A stretch of 64,000 bases of DNA, taken from the NCBI RefSeq assembly GCF_003112575.1, contig NZ_BEWC01000001.1, positions 558,001 to 622,000 of the forward strand, written 5' to 3'. The position numbers and the translations under genes are program-made. The notes below the pieces were generated by a model. That model worked only from the letters and a program-made list of their open reading frames with translations, was not told where the DNA came from and did no database searches. Shown here piece after piece: positions 1 through 8,237 of this stretch; position 1 is the first letter of the stretch; each line of letters opens with the position of its first letter. The stretch is from Streptomyces ardesiacus (GTDB taxonomy: Bacteria > Actinomycetota > Actinomycetes > Streptomycetales > Streptomycetaceae).

Positions 1-674
1 TCGACCAGCCCGCGCCCGCGCAGCCGGCCGGCGGCCGCGTCCCACTCCTCCCGGGTCCAGCCGCGCGTGGTGAAGACCCACTTCGGTGCCAGGCCCCTGC
101 CGGTCGCGGTGTGCGTCACCAGCGCCTCCAGGCCGTCCAGCCCCGCGGTCAGCAGCGCGGCGAGGTGCCCGTCGCCGCGGTGCTCGCGCAGCAGCGTCGC
201 CGCGTGCCAGAGGGCGAGGTGCGGGGCGTCGGGCACGGGCAGATCCGCGTGGGCCGCGTAGAGCGGGCGGGCGCCGCGCGAGCAGCCTTCGGCGGCGCGC
301 AGCGCCAGCTCGGCCGCCTCCGCCATCTCGGGCGACGCCACGGCCTCCTCGCCCAGCAGGCGGCGCAGCGTCGCGTCCACGGCGCGCAGACGTGCCGCCA
401 GGACCTGTTCCGGCGTGACCTTCTCCCACACGGCGGGCACGTGCCGGGCGACGAGGCCGTGCTTGTAGTTGTAGAACGCCGCCGTCACGGTGCCGGCGCC
501 GACCGGACCCAGCGCGGCGGCCCGCACCGCGAAGTTGACGGCCCGGGCCTCGGTGATCCCGAGGGCGCCCAGCTCCCGGCCCAGGTCGGGGGAGAAGTAG
601 TGCGTCGAGTGCAGGGAGTTCAGCGCGTTGTGGCAGCGGCGGCCCGCGCGTGCGTCGATCGCGGCAGTTGTCAT
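1..674 (-). CDS. SCO6745-type protein, truncated by window edge
   Basis: The gene starts at the ATG whose complement is at 672-674 and runs off the left edge, so about 224 N-terminal residues are visible and the C-terminus is missing. The protein begins MTTAAIDARAGRRCHNALN and continues with a helical, Ala/Leu-rich body containing HSTHYFSP near the N-terminus and LYAAHADLP and LALWHAATLLREHRGDGH further on. This pattern matches the actinobacterial SCO6745/SalK-like family, in which a helix-turn-helix-like fold has been proposed but no reaction is established. No motif shows a catalytic function. It is transcribed towards the left edge, away from the enoyl-CoA hydratase, with about 170 bp between the two. 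Family assignment comes from recall of the conserved N-terminal sequence; the role is unknown. Confidence 0.75.
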   Translation of the reverse strand, partial: MTTAAIDARAGRRCHNALNSLHSTHYFSPDLGRELGALGITEARAVNFAVRAAALGPVGAGTVTAAFYNYKHGLVARHVPAVWEKVTPEQVLAARLRAVDATLRRLLGEEAVASPEMAEAAELALRAAEGCSRGARPLYAAHADLPVPDAPHLALWHAATLLREHRGDGHLAALLTAGLDGLEALVTHTATGRGLAPKWVFTTRGWTREEWDAAAGRLRGRGLV

Positions 675-841
675 GCACGCACGTTACCAACCGCTCAGTA
701 CGCCGTCCGGGGCCTTGCGGCGCGGGGGAGGAAAGGAAGGGTGCCTCCGCCGCCGGCGGCCGGGGACCGCGCCTGTGCGGCCGGATCACCGGCCCAGGCG
801 CCCCGGGCACCTCGTCGGGGCGTCGCGCGGCCGGAGCCGTT

Positions 842-1597
842 TCATCCCGGCGCCGGCCCGCTCCAGCCGAAGCGGGGCTGCCTGCGTTCCAGGAAGGCGG
901 CGACGCCCTCCGCGGTGTCGCCGCTGCCGCGGGCCTGCGCGGCCCAGTGGGCGTCCCGGTCGGTGCGTCCGTCGGCGAACTCCTTCGCCGCCGCCTGCGT
1001 CAGCAGGGAGCGGGACGCCAGGACCCGCGTGAACTCCGCGACCCGCTTGCCGAGTTCGCCCTGCGGCAGCACCTCGTCCACCAGGCCGGTGCGCAACGCC
1101 CGTGCGGCGTCGATCAGCTCGCCGCTGAACAGCAGGTACTTCGTGGTGGCCGGCCCGGTCAGCGTCGCCAGCCGCCGGGTCGCGGACGCCGGGTACACCA
1201 CCCCCAGCTTGGCCGGGGTCACCCCGAACAGCGCCGTCTCCTCGGCGAACCGCAGGTCGCAGGCGGCCGCCAACTGCGTCCCGCCGCCCACACAGTGCCC
1301 CCGGACCGCCGCCAGCGTCGGTTTGGGGAACGCGGCGAGGGCCTCCTCGGCCCGTACCGCCAGCTCCTGCGCCTCCTCGGCCGACTCGCGCAGCGTCGTG
1401 ATGTCGGCCCCGGCGCAGAACGTCGCGCCCTCGCCGGTGAGCACCAGCGCCCGCACCCGGTCGTCGGCGGCCAGGTCGTCGAGGAGGCGGGGCAGTGCCC
1501 GCCACATCGCGGCCGTCATGGCGTTGCGCTTGGCCGGGTGGTGGACGACGACGGTGGCGACCGAGTCGGCGACCCGGTGCAGCAACTGCGGCTCCAT
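842..1597 (-). CDS. enoyl-CoA hydratase/isomerase family protein
   Basis: A 251-residue crotonase-fold protein, the usual length for a single-domain enoyl-CoA hydratase. It carries the oxyanion-hole and CoA-binding segments FCAGADITTLRE and GHCVGGGTQLAAACDLRFA, followed by FGVTPAKLGVVYP, the stretch where family members place their catalytic acid. In place of the usual Glu-Xaa-Gly-Leu pattern the motif reads TPAKLGV, so hydratase versus isomerase or hydrolase activity cannot be decided. An ATG at 1597 starts MEPQLLHRVADS; a longer reading 17 codons upstream is possible but adds no conserved sequence. It stands alone, with no beta-oxidation partners next to it, so the physiological substrate is open. 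Confidence 0.85.
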   Translation of the reverse strand: MEPQLLHRVADSVATVVVHHPAKRNAMTAAMWRALPRLLDDLAADDRVRALVLTGEGATFCAGADITTLRESAEEAQELAVRAEEALAAFPKPTLAAVRGHCVGGGTQLAAACDLRFAEETALFGVTPAKLGVVYPASATRRLATLTGPATTKYLLFSGELIDAARALRTGLVDEVLPQGELGKRVAEFTRVLASRSLLTQAAAKEFADGRTDRDAHWAAQARGSGDTAEGVAAFLERRQPRFGWSGPAPG

Positions 1598-1798
1598 GGG
1601 CCGGATGCTATCCGCCGGTCCCTCACCGCGAGCGACCGGCGGGGGCACCCTGCGGGACAGGAACAGTCGCGTATCAGGCGTCAGCGATCAGAAACCGCTC
1701 GATACTTGCTGACTTGTGTTCAGGCCCCGGGTGCGGCCCGGCGCGTTACCAACACTCGGGGTGTGGTGACAATCGAGCCCAGGGGTGGCGACCGGACC

Positions 1799-2266
1799 AT
1801 GGACGAGACGGGGCCCGCCGGGCCGCTGCCGTACGAAGGCGTCTGGCGGTTCACCGCCCCCGCCGTGGACGCCTCGGTCCCGCAGGCCCGGCACGCCGTG
1901 CGCGACCTGCTGACGCGCCAGGGCGTGCCGGTCTCCGACGACATCGCGCAGGCACTCCTGCTGATCGTCTCGGAACTGGTCACGAACGCGGTCCGGCACG
2001 CGGCCGTGCTCTCGCCGGTGCTCGCCGTGGAGGTCGCGGTCGGGCCCGAGTGGGTGCGGGTGGCCGTGGAGGACGACCACCCCTACCGCCCGACCGCCCT
2101 GGAGACCGACCACGGCCGTACCGGAGGGCGCGGCCTGCTGCTGGTCCGCGAGATCACCCGGGAGGCGGGCGGGGCCTGCGACGTCGCCCACACCGCGAGC
2201 GGCGGCAAGGTGATCTGGGCCGCCCTGCCGCTCAAACAGGCGCCGGGGCAGGACCTGCCGCAGTAA
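1799..2266 (+). CDS. ATP-binding protein, RsbW-like anti-sigma/serine kinase fold
   Basis: A 155-residue HATPase_c protein. The N box reads ELVTNAVRHA, the G1 region VEDDHPYRP and the G2 region GGRGLLLVREI, which together form the ATP site of GHKL anti-sigma factor kinases. Streptomyces genomes encode dozens of these, and most are unassigned. There is no adjacent anti-anti-sigma or sigma gene, so the partner is unknown. The ATG at 1799 follows a purine-rich AGGGGTGG about 8 nt upstream; an in-frame GTG at 1763 would add 12 residues and lacks a better ribosome site. The gene is monocistronic and ends at a perfect inverted repeat shared with the convergent idi gene. Confidence 0.85.
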   Translation: MDETGPAGPLPYEGVWRFTAPAVDASVPQARHAVRDLLTRQGVPVSDDIAQALLLIVSELVTNAVRHAAVLSPVLAVEVAVGPEWVRVAVEDDHPYRPTALETDHGRTGGRGLLLVREITREAGGACDVAHTASGGKVIWAALPLKQAPGQDLPQ

Positions 2267-2268
2267 GG

Positions 2269-2300
2269 GGTACCGCCGCGGGACCCCCCGCGGCGGTACC
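2269..2300. terminator. bidirectional hairpin terminator between the ATPase gene and idi
   Basis: A perfect 13-bp inverted repeat (GGTACCGCCGCGG, 2269-2281, and its complement 2288-2300) with a 6-nt loop. It sits exactly between two convergent stop codons, 2 nt after the plus-strand gene and 4 nt before the minus-strand one, so it can serve both. Confidence 0.8.
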
Positions 2301-2304
2301 GCGC

Positions 2305-2898
2305 TCACCAGCCCGCGGCCGGGCCCGTCAGCTCGCGGACGGCCGGCCGGGCCGCGTCCAGCACCGTCATGAACCACGCCGAGAAGGTGTCCTTCGCGTG
2401 CCGCTCGGTCAGCTCCGCCGGGGACACGAAGGCCGTCTCCGCCACTTCCTCCGCGTCCGGGCGCGGCTCCGCCTGCACCAGGCCGACGAAGAGGTGGTTG
2501 TACTCCTGCTCGACCAGCCCGGAGGCCGGGTCGGGATGGTTGTAGCGCACCGTGCCCGCCTCGGCGAGCAGGGAGGGCGACACCCCCAGCTCCTCGTACG
2601 TCCGCCTGGCCGCCGCCGCGAACGGCGCCTCACCCGGGTAGGGGTGGCCGCAGCAGGTGTTGGACCACACGCCGGGGGAGTGGTACTTGCCCAGCGCCCG
2701 CTGCTGGAGCAGCAGCCGCCCCCGCTCGTCGAAGAGGAACACGGAGAAGGCGCGGTGCAGCCGCCCCGGCGGCTGGTGCGCGGACAGCTTCTCCGCGGTG
2801 CCGATCGTCACGCCGTTCTCGTCGACCAGTTCCAGCAAAATCGCGTCTGCGGTGCCGTTCGACGAGCTGGGCGTCGCGGTGGCAGGAGTGATCGGCAT
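2305..2898 (-). CDS. idi: isopentenyl-diphosphate delta-isomerase, type I
   Basis: A 197-residue Nudix-fold isomerase that interconverts IPP and DMAPP, the C5 units for the prenyl chain used by the hopanoid operon downstream. Active-site features are visible: NTCCGHPYPGE holds the catalytic Cys, HRAFSVFLFDERGRLLLQQR precedes it, and EQEYNHLF holds the catalytic Glu and metal ligands. The start chosen is the second in-frame ATG (2898): the GAAGG ribosome site lies 6 nt before it, whereas it abuts the ATG at 2904 directly. MEP-pathway bacteria do not strictly need Idi, but Streptomyces often keep it near terpene genes. Orientation is opposite to the hpn operon, so it is independently transcribed. 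Confidence 0.95.
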   Translation of the reverse strand: MPITPATATPSSSNGTADAILLELVDENGVTIGTAEKLSAHQPPGRLHRAFSVFLFDERGRLLLQQRALGKYHSPGVWSNTCCGHPYPGEAPFAAAARRTYEELGVSPSLLAEAGTVRYNHPDPASGLVEQEYNHLFVGLVQAEPRPDAEEVAETAFVSPAELTERHAKDTFSAWFMTVLDAARPAVRELTGPAAGW

Positions 2899-3206
2899 AC
2901 CCATCCTTCACATCGGTCCTCGCGCCCCAAGTGTGCCGTACGAATCCGGCACTCTCGGCACTTCCCGGCACACCCGCATGTCCCGTGTGCCCGTGCGGGC
3001 ACCGGGGGCGGCCGGTCGGACACCGAGCAGGGGTCCGATGGAAGATCATTCCCGGGGCCGCCCGCCGGGAACCACCCGGTTCGCCCGGCCCGGGAGGGCG
3101 CCGTGGCGCAGCGGAAGCGGAAGGGGGCGCCGCACGGCGCGTTCCGCCGCGTACGCGCCCCCCGGATCCCGGACGGACCGGCGGCCCCGATGCGGCGTGC
3201 CGCGCC
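2899..3206. other. 308-bp intergenic region upstream of idi
   Basis: Lies between the end of the minus-strand cation exporter gene and the idi start, so it should hold the idi promoter and the 3' end of the exporter message. I see no convincing coding frame, tRNA or clear -35/-10 pair. The segment around 3115-3170 is very GC-rich with short self-complementary pieces but no long perfect hairpin. Confidence 0.5.
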
Positions 3207-4145
3207 TCAGTGGCACAGCCGCGCCTCGTGCTCCGCGTGACCGCTCGGTTCGAGCTGGAACGTGCAGTGCTCCACGTCGAAGTGGTCGCCCAGGCAGCCC
3301 TGCAGCTCGTGCAGCATCTTCTCGTGCCCGATCGCGCTCAGTGCCTCGCCGTTCACCACCACGTGCGCCGACAGGACGGGCATGCCCGAGGTGATCGTCC
3401 AGGCGTGCAGGTCGTGCACGTCCTCGACGCCGTCGAGGGCCAGTATGTGGGCGCGCACCTCGGCGATGTCCACGTTCTTCGGGGCGGCCTCGAGCAGCAC
3501 GTCCAGCGTCTCGCGCAGCAGCCGCACGGTACGCGGCACGATCATCAGGCCGATGACCAGCGACGCGATCGGGTCGGCGGGCTGCCAGCCGGTGGTCAGG
3601 ATCACCAGTGAGGAGACGATCACGGTCACCGAGCCCAACGCGTCCGCCGCCACCTCCAGGAAGGCGCCGCGCACGTTCAGGCTCTCCTTCTGGCCGCGCA
3701 TCAGCAGGCTCAGCGACACCGTGTTGGCGACCAGGCCGATCACACCGAACACGATCGCCAGTCCGCCGTCGGTGCCGGCGGGCGTGAGGAACCGCTCGAT
3801 CGCCTCGAAGAGGACGTAGCCCCCGACCCCGAGCAGCAGCACGCAGTTGGCCAGGGCCGCGAGGATCTCCGCACGGGCGTAGCCGAAGGTCCGCCGGTCG
3901 CTCGGGGGGCGGCCCGCGAAGTGGACGGCGAGCAGCGCCATGCCGAGACCCAGCGCGTCCGTGGCCATGTGCGCCGAGTCGGCGACCAGGGCGAGCGAGT
4001 CGGCGAGCAGGCCGCCGACGATCTGGACGACCATGACGAAGACGGTGATCGCCAGCGCCACCCGCAGTCGGCCCCGGTACTCGGCGGTCACCGTCGCGCC
4101 GGCGTGCCCCCCGTGTGCGTGCCCGTGATCGTGCCCTGCCCCCAT
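3207..4145 (-). CDS. cation diffusion facilitator (CDF) metal exporter
   Basis: A 312-residue CDF transporter with six predicted membrane segments and a cytoplasmic C-terminal domain (about residues 210-312). The His-rich N-terminus MGAGHDHGHAHGGHAG is typical of zinc-type CDFs. The first transport-site motif is intact (ADSAHMATDALGLGM), but in the second the usual His-x3-Asp pair reads E-V-A-A-D in FLEVAADALGSV, so one canonical ligand is Glu. The C-terminal domain has the usual DGVEDVHDLHAWTI segment. It probably exports a divalent metal for protons. The start at 4145 follows AAGGAGG 10 nt upstream; a reading 20 codons longer has no ribosome site. It is transcribed divergently from the envelope-lipid operon. 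Confidence 0.92.
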   Translation of the reverse strand: MGAGHDHGHAHGGHAGATVTAEYRGRLRVALAITVFVMVVQIVGGLLADSLALVADSAHMATDALGLGMALLAVHFAGRPPSDRRTFGYARAEILAALANCVLLLGVGGYVLFEAIERFLTPAGTDGGLAIVFGVIGLVANTVSLSLLMRGQKESLNVRGAFLEVAADALGSVTVIVSSLVILTTGWQPADPIASLVIGLMIVPRTVRLLRETLDVLLEAAPKNVDIAEVRAHILALDGVEDVHDLHAWTITSGMPVLSAHVVVNGEALSAIGHEKMLHELQGCLGDHFDVEHCTFQLEPSGHAEHEARLCH

Positions 4146-4621
4146 GAGAAAGCCGCCTCCTTGTCCGCGAGGGCGTCCGGCACCCGGCGCCCGGATGACA
4201 GTCAACTACGGGTAGGGGGTATCCGGCAACGCGGCACTGAACACCGTTGTCATGTGCCCTGACCTGGGCAAACGCCACGCAGGTCAGGGCGTCGCGCGGC
4301 ATTCGGAGGTGCCGCGTCCGCCCGCATGGGGGAGGGGCTGCCGAGGGTCGCCCTGACCCTGTGCGAACGACCGCCGACCCTGTGCGATGTCCGCGATGCC
4401 CGGGTTGGGGACGCGGTTTGTGGGGCGGGGCCCGGATCCACGATGATGATCGCGGCGAAGGCGGGTGCAAGCGGCGTCGACCGACCGTGAAACGGGCGGT
4501 GAACGCGGCGTTCCCGGCATCCGATAACCTCTGCCGACATGCCGCCCGGGTGCCCCAGGCACGGGCGCTCCACCATGCACAGGCCCGGCGCCCAGGCGCC
4601 GGCACCAGGGAGTGAGTTCGG
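4146..4621. other. 476-bp divergent intergenic region
   Basis: Separates the CDF exporter (minus) from the CDP-alcohol transferase operon (plus) and should carry both promoters. On the plus strand GTGAAC (4499-4504) and GATAAC (4523-4528), 18 bp apart, form a weak sigma-70-type pair. G/A-rich TACGGGTAGGGGGTATC near the exporter start is the only metalloregulator-like sequence; it is not a clean palindrome. No gene is supported here. Confidence 0.4.
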
Positions 4622-6439
4622 TTGCCGACCGCCATCCTCACCGGTCAGCCGGTCCCCGGTTCGTCGATCGAGAGCGAACTGCGGTCCCTGGGCTTCGACG
4701 TGCACCTCGCCTCCGGTGCCGCCGACACCGAGACCCTGCTGGCCCGCGTCCCGGGCGACGAGCGCGTCGCGGTGGTCGACGCCCGCTTCGTGGGCCATGC
4801 GCACGCCCTGCGCCTGGGCCTCACCGACCCCCGCTTCCCGCTCGCCGCGGTCCCGGGAGCCGTGACCGCCCAGCCCGCCGCCCGCCAGGCGCTGACCCGC
4901 GCGATGGCCCGGGAGAACTCCGCGGGCGGCGGCACCGCGCTCGCGGTGGACAGCCTCGCCGACCGGATCACCGCTGCCCTCGACGCCGACGGCGCCGACG
5001 TGCACCGCCCCGAACTGGGCAGCCTCGTCGCCGCCGTCCCCGCCGATCCGCAGGCCCGCAACGAGGCGCGGCAGGCCGTCGCCGCCGTCGACGACGAGGC
5101 CGTACGCCTGAAGTCGGCCGTCAAGGCCCGCGACGGCTTCGTCACCACCTTCTTCATCAGCCCCTACTCCCGCTACATCGCCCGCTGGTGCGCGCGCCGC
5201 GGCCTGACCCCCAACCAGGTCACCACCGCCTCGCTGATCACCGCGCTCATAGCGGCGGGCTGCGCCGCCACCGGTACCCGGGGCGGCTTCGTCGCCGCCG
5301 GCGTCCTGCTCATCGCCTCCTTCGTCCTCGACTGCACCGACGGGCAGCTCGCCCGGTACTCCCTGCAGTACTCCACGCTCGGCGCCTGGCTCGACGCCAC
5401 CTTCGACCGCGCCAAGGAGTACGCCTACTACGCGGGCCTGGCCCTGGGCGCCGCCCGCGGCGGCGACGACGTATGGGCCCTGGCCCTCGGGGCGATGGTC
5501 CTGCAGACCTGCCGACACGTCGTGGACTTCTCCTTCAACGAGGCCAACCACGACGCCACCGCCAACACCAGCCCCACCGCGGCCCTCTCCGACAAGCTCG
5601 ACAGCGTCGGCTGGACGGTCTGGCTGCGCCGCATGATCGTGCTGCCGATCGGTGAGCGCTGGGCCATGATCGCCGTCCTGACCGCGCTCACCACGCCCCG
5701 GATCACCTTCTACGCGCTGCTGATCGGCTGCGCGTTCTCCGCGACGTACACCACCGCCGGCCGCGTCCTGCGGTCGCTGACCCGCAAGGCCACGCGGACC
5801 GACCGGGCCGCGACGGCGCTCGCCGACCTCGCCGACTCCGGGCCGCTCGCCGAGGCCGCCGCCAGGGCGCTGCGCCCCGCCGCCCGCAGGCTGCCCGGCT
5901 TCGCCGTCCCCGCCGTCGCCCTCCTCGGCGGTGCCGCCGTCGTCGCCACGGCCGCGCTCACCGGCTTCGGCGGCCCCTGGCCGCTCGTCGCCGCGCTCGT
6001 CCACGTGCTGACCTCCGCCCTCGCCGTCGCCCGCCCCCTCAAGGGCGCCCTCGACTGGCTGGTCCCGCCCTTCTTCCGCGCCGCCGAGTACCTCACCGTC
6101 CTCTTCCTGGCCGCGAAGGCCGACGTGAACGGGGCCCTTCCGGCGGCTTTCGGGCTGGTGGCCGCGGTCGCCTACCATCACTACGACACGGTCTACCGCA
6201 TCCGCGGCGACGCGGGCGCGCCGCCGCGGTGGCTGGTGCGGACCATCGGGGGGCACGAGGGCCGCACGCTGGTGATCTGCGTGCTGGCCGTGCTGCTCAC
6301 CGCCCCACAGTTCACGCTCGCGCTCACGGTCCTCGCCGTGGCCGTGGCACTCGTGGTGCTCGTCGAGAGCATCCGCTTCTGGGTCGCCGCCCACCAGGTC
6401 GGCGCACCCGCCGTACACGACGAAGGAGAACCCGCATGA
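4622..6439 (+). CDS. CDP-alcohol phosphatidyltransferase with N- and C-terminal extensions (DUF5941-type)
   Basis: A 605-residue membrane protein. Residues 237-259 carry the full CDP-alcohol transferase signature: DCTDGQLAR, eight residues, Gly, three residues, Asp, three residues, Asp (ending AWLDATFD), with all four metal/catalytic aspartates present. Such enzymes transfer a phospho-alcohol from a CDP carrier onto a lipid or polyol. The N-terminal ~165 residues form a soluble, Rossmann-like segment, and the C-terminal ~200 residues hold further hydrophobic helices, so it is about three times the size of a minimal family member. The start is a TTG preceded by AGGGAGTGAG. The next gene overlaps by 4 nt (ATGA). 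Acceptor and donor are unknown. Confidence 0.85.
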   Translation: MPTAILTGQPVPGSSIESELRSLGFDVHLASGAADTETLLARVPGDERVAVVDARFVGHAHALRLGLTDPRFPLAAVPGAVTAQPAARQALTRAMARENSAGGGTALAVDSLADRITAALDADGADVHRPELGSLVAAVPADPQARNEARQAVAAVDDEAVRLKSAVKARDGFVTTFFISPYSRYIARWCARRGLTPNQVTTASLITALIAAGCAATGTRGGFVAAGVLLIASFVLDCTDGQLARYSLQYSTLGAWLDATFDRAKEYAYYAGLALGAARGGDDVWALALGAMVLQTCRHVVDFSFNEANHDATANTSPTAALSDKLDSVGWTVWLRRMIVLPIGERWAMIAVLTALTTPRITFYALLIGCAFSATYTTAGRVLRSLTRKATRTDRAATALADLADSGPLAEAAARALRPAARRLPGFAVPAVALLGGAAVVATAALTGFGGPWPLVAALVHVLTSALAVARPLKGALDWLVPPFFRAAEYLTVLFLAAKADVNGALPAAFGLVAAVAYHHYDTVYRIRGDAGAPPRWLVRTIGGHEGRTLVICVLAVLLTAPQFTLALTVLAVAVALVVLVESIRFWVAAHQVGAPAVHDEGEPA

Positions 6440-7188
6440 TCGGCCTCGTGCTGGCGGCCGGCGCCGGACGCCGTCTGCGCCCCTACACCGACACCCTGCC
6501 CAAGGCACTGGTCCCGGTCGGCCCCGAGGGCGCGGAGGACAGCATCACGGTGCTCGACCTGACGCTGGCGAACTTCGCCGAGGTCGGTCTGACGGAGGTC
6601 GGGGTCATCGTCGGCTACCGCAAGGAGGCCGTGTACGACCGCAAGGAGGAGCTGGAGCAGAAGTACGGCGTCAAGCTCACCCTCATCGACAACGACAAGG
6701 CCGAGGAGTGGAACAACGCCTACTCCCTGTGGTGCGGCCGTGACGCCCTCAAGGACGGCGTGATCCTCGCCAACGGCGACACCGTCCACCCGGTCTCCGT
6801 CGAGAAGACCCTGCTCGCCGCCCGCGGCGACGGCAAGAAGATCATCCTCGCCCTCGACACGGTGAAGAACCTCGCCGAGGAGGAGATGAAGGTCGTCGCC
6901 GACCCCGACAAGGGCGTGCAGCGCATCACCAAGCTCATGGACCCGGCCGAGGCGACCGGCGAGTACATCGGCGTCACCCTCATCGAGGGCGAGGCCGCCG
7001 CCGACCTGGCCGACGCGCTCAAGGCCACCTTCGAGCGCGACCCGCAGCTCTACTACGAGGACGGCTACCAGGAGCTCGTCAACCGCGGCTTCAAGGTCGA
7101 CGTGGCGCCGATCGGCGACGTCAAGTGGGTCGAGATCGACAACCACGACGACCTCGCCAAGGGCAGGGAGATCGCGTGCCAGTACTGA
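6436..7188 (+). CDS. LicC-like sugar/phosphocholine nucleotidyltransferase
   Basis: A 250-residue nucleotidyltransferase. The N-terminal signature LAAGAGRRLRPYTDTLPKAL (residues 5-24) binds the NTP; VILANGDTV carries the metal-binding Asp, and the C-terminal VKWVEIDNHDDL the second one. The segment EEWNNAYSLW resembles the LicC/phosphocholine cytidylyltransferase branch more than hexose-1-phosphate enzymes. In context it would charge a phospho-alcohol, probably with CTP, as donor for the two flanking CDP-alcohol transferases. Starts within the ATGA overlap with the preceding gene and has AAGGAGAA 6-7 nt upstream. Substrate (phosphocholine, glycerol phosphate or another alditol phosphate) is inferred only. 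Confidence 0.85.
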   Translation: MIGLVLAAGAGRRLRPYTDTLPKALVPVGPEGAEDSITVLDLTLANFAEVGLTEVGVIVGYRKEAVYDRKEELEQKYGVKLTLIDNDKAEEWNNAYSLWCGRDALKDGVILANGDTVHPVSVEKTLLAARGDGKKIILALDTVKNLAEEEMKVVADPDKGVQRITKLMDPAEATGEYIGVTLIEGEAAADLADALKATFERDPQLYYEDGYQELVNRGFKVDVAPIGDVKWVEIDNHDDLAKGREIACQY

Positions 7189-8237
7189 CGAGGCTCATCC
7201 CGTCGCCGGTCGTCGTGGACATCCGCGCGGGTGCCCTCGACGACCTGGGGTGCGTGCTCGCCGACGAACGCATCTCCCACTCGGGCAAGCTCGCCGTCGC
7301 CGTCAGCGGCGGCTCCGGCGCCAAGCTGCGCGAGCGCGTCGCCCCGTCCCTGCCCGGCGCCGACTGGTTCGAGGTCGGCGGCGGCACGCTGGACGACGCG
7401 ATCAAGCTGGCCGGCGCCATGAAGGGCGGTCACTACGACGCGGTCGTCGGCCTCGGCGGCGGCAAGATCATCGACTGCGCCAAGTTCGCGGCGGCACGCA
7501 TCGGCCTCCCGCTGGTCGCCGTGCCGACCAACCTCGCGCACGACGGCCTGTGCTCCCCGGTCGCCACCCTCGACAACGACGCGGGCCGCGGCTCCTACGG
7601 CGTGCCGAACCCGATCGCCGTCGTCATCGACCTGGACGTGGTGCGCGCCGCCCCGGCCCGCTTCGTGCGCGCCGGCATCGGCGACGCCGTCTCCAACGTC
7701 TCGGCGATCGCGGACTGGGAGCTGGCCAACCGCGTCAAGGGCGAGCGGATCGACGGACTGGCCGCCGCGATGGCCCGCCAGGCCGGCGAGGCCGTGCTGC
7801 GGCACCCCGGCGGCATCGGCGACAACGACTTCCTCCAGGTGCTGGCCGAGGCACTCGTCCTCACCGGCATCGCCATGTCGGTCTCCGGCGACTCGCGGCC
7901 CGCCTCCGGCGCCTGCCACGAGATCAACCACGCCTTCGACCTGCTCTTCCCCACCCGCGCCGCCGCCCACGGCGAGCAGTGCGGTCTGGGCGCGGCCTTC
8001 GCGATGTACCTGCGCGGGGCCCACGAGGAGTCCGCCCAGATGGCCGAGGTCCTGCGCCGCCACGGGCTGCCGGTGCTGCCCGAGGAGATCGGGTTCACGC
8101 CCGAGGAGTTCTTCCGGGCCGTGGAGTTCGCCCCCCGGACCCGGCCCGGCCGCTACACGATCCTCGAGCACCTCGACCTCACCACCGACCAGATCAAGGA
8201 CCTGTACGCCGACTATGTCAAGGCCATCGGTAGCTGA
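7176..8237 (+). CDS. sn-glycerol-1-phosphate dehydrogenase-like iron/zinc alcohol dehydrogenase
   Basis: A 353-residue dehydroquinate-synthase-fold protein. GLGGGKIIDCAKFAA is the NAD(P)-binding Gly-rich turn, VPTNLAHDGLCSPVA is the hallmark block of glycerol-1-phosphate dehydrogenases (VPTxxxHDGxxSP), and SGACHEINHAFD plus AAHGEQ supply metal-binding His residues. G1P dehydrogenases reduce dihydroxyacetone phosphate to the archaeal-type glycerol phosphate enantiomer; AraM/EgsA are bacterial examples. Between a cytidylyltransferase and a CDP-alcohol transferase it plausibly supplies the polyol phosphate. GTG start at 7176 with AGGGCAGGGAG upstream, overlapping the previous gene by 13 bp. The exact substrate is unproved. 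Confidence 0.85.
   Translation: MPVLTRLIPSPVVVDIRAGALDDLGCVLADERISHSGKLAVAVSGGSGAKLRERVAPSLPGADWFEVGGGTLDDAIKLAGAMKGGHYDAVVGLGGGKIIDCAKFAAARIGLPLVAVPTNLAHDGLCSPVATLDNDAGRGSYGVPNPIAVVIDLDVVRAAPARFVRAGIGDAVSNVSAIADWELANRVKGERIDGLAAAMARQAGEAVLRHPGGIGDNDFLQVLAEALVLTGIAMSVSGDSRPASGACHEINHAFDLLFPTRAAAHGEQCGLGAAFAMYLRGAHEESAQMAEVLRRHGLPVLPEEIGFTPEEFFRAVEFAPRTRPGRYTILEHLDLTTDQIKDLYADYVKAIGS

Noticed and set aside
3110..3180. tRNA-like string GTGGCGCAGCGGAAGCG
   Set aside because: It resembles a tRNA D-arm start, but no acceptor stem, anticodon arm or T-arm follows.
111..3240. Very long plus-strand open frames across the first 3 kb and similar long minus-strand frames elsewhere (for example 41846-44743)
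   Set aside because: They lie antisense to or across genes with clear domains, and their Arg/Gly/Ala-rich low-complexity products are typical of out-of-frame reading in high-GC DNA.
4200..4225. CsoR/metalloregulator operator in TACGGGTAGGGGGTATC
   Set aside because: Not a true inverted repeat and no CsoR-type gene is nearby.
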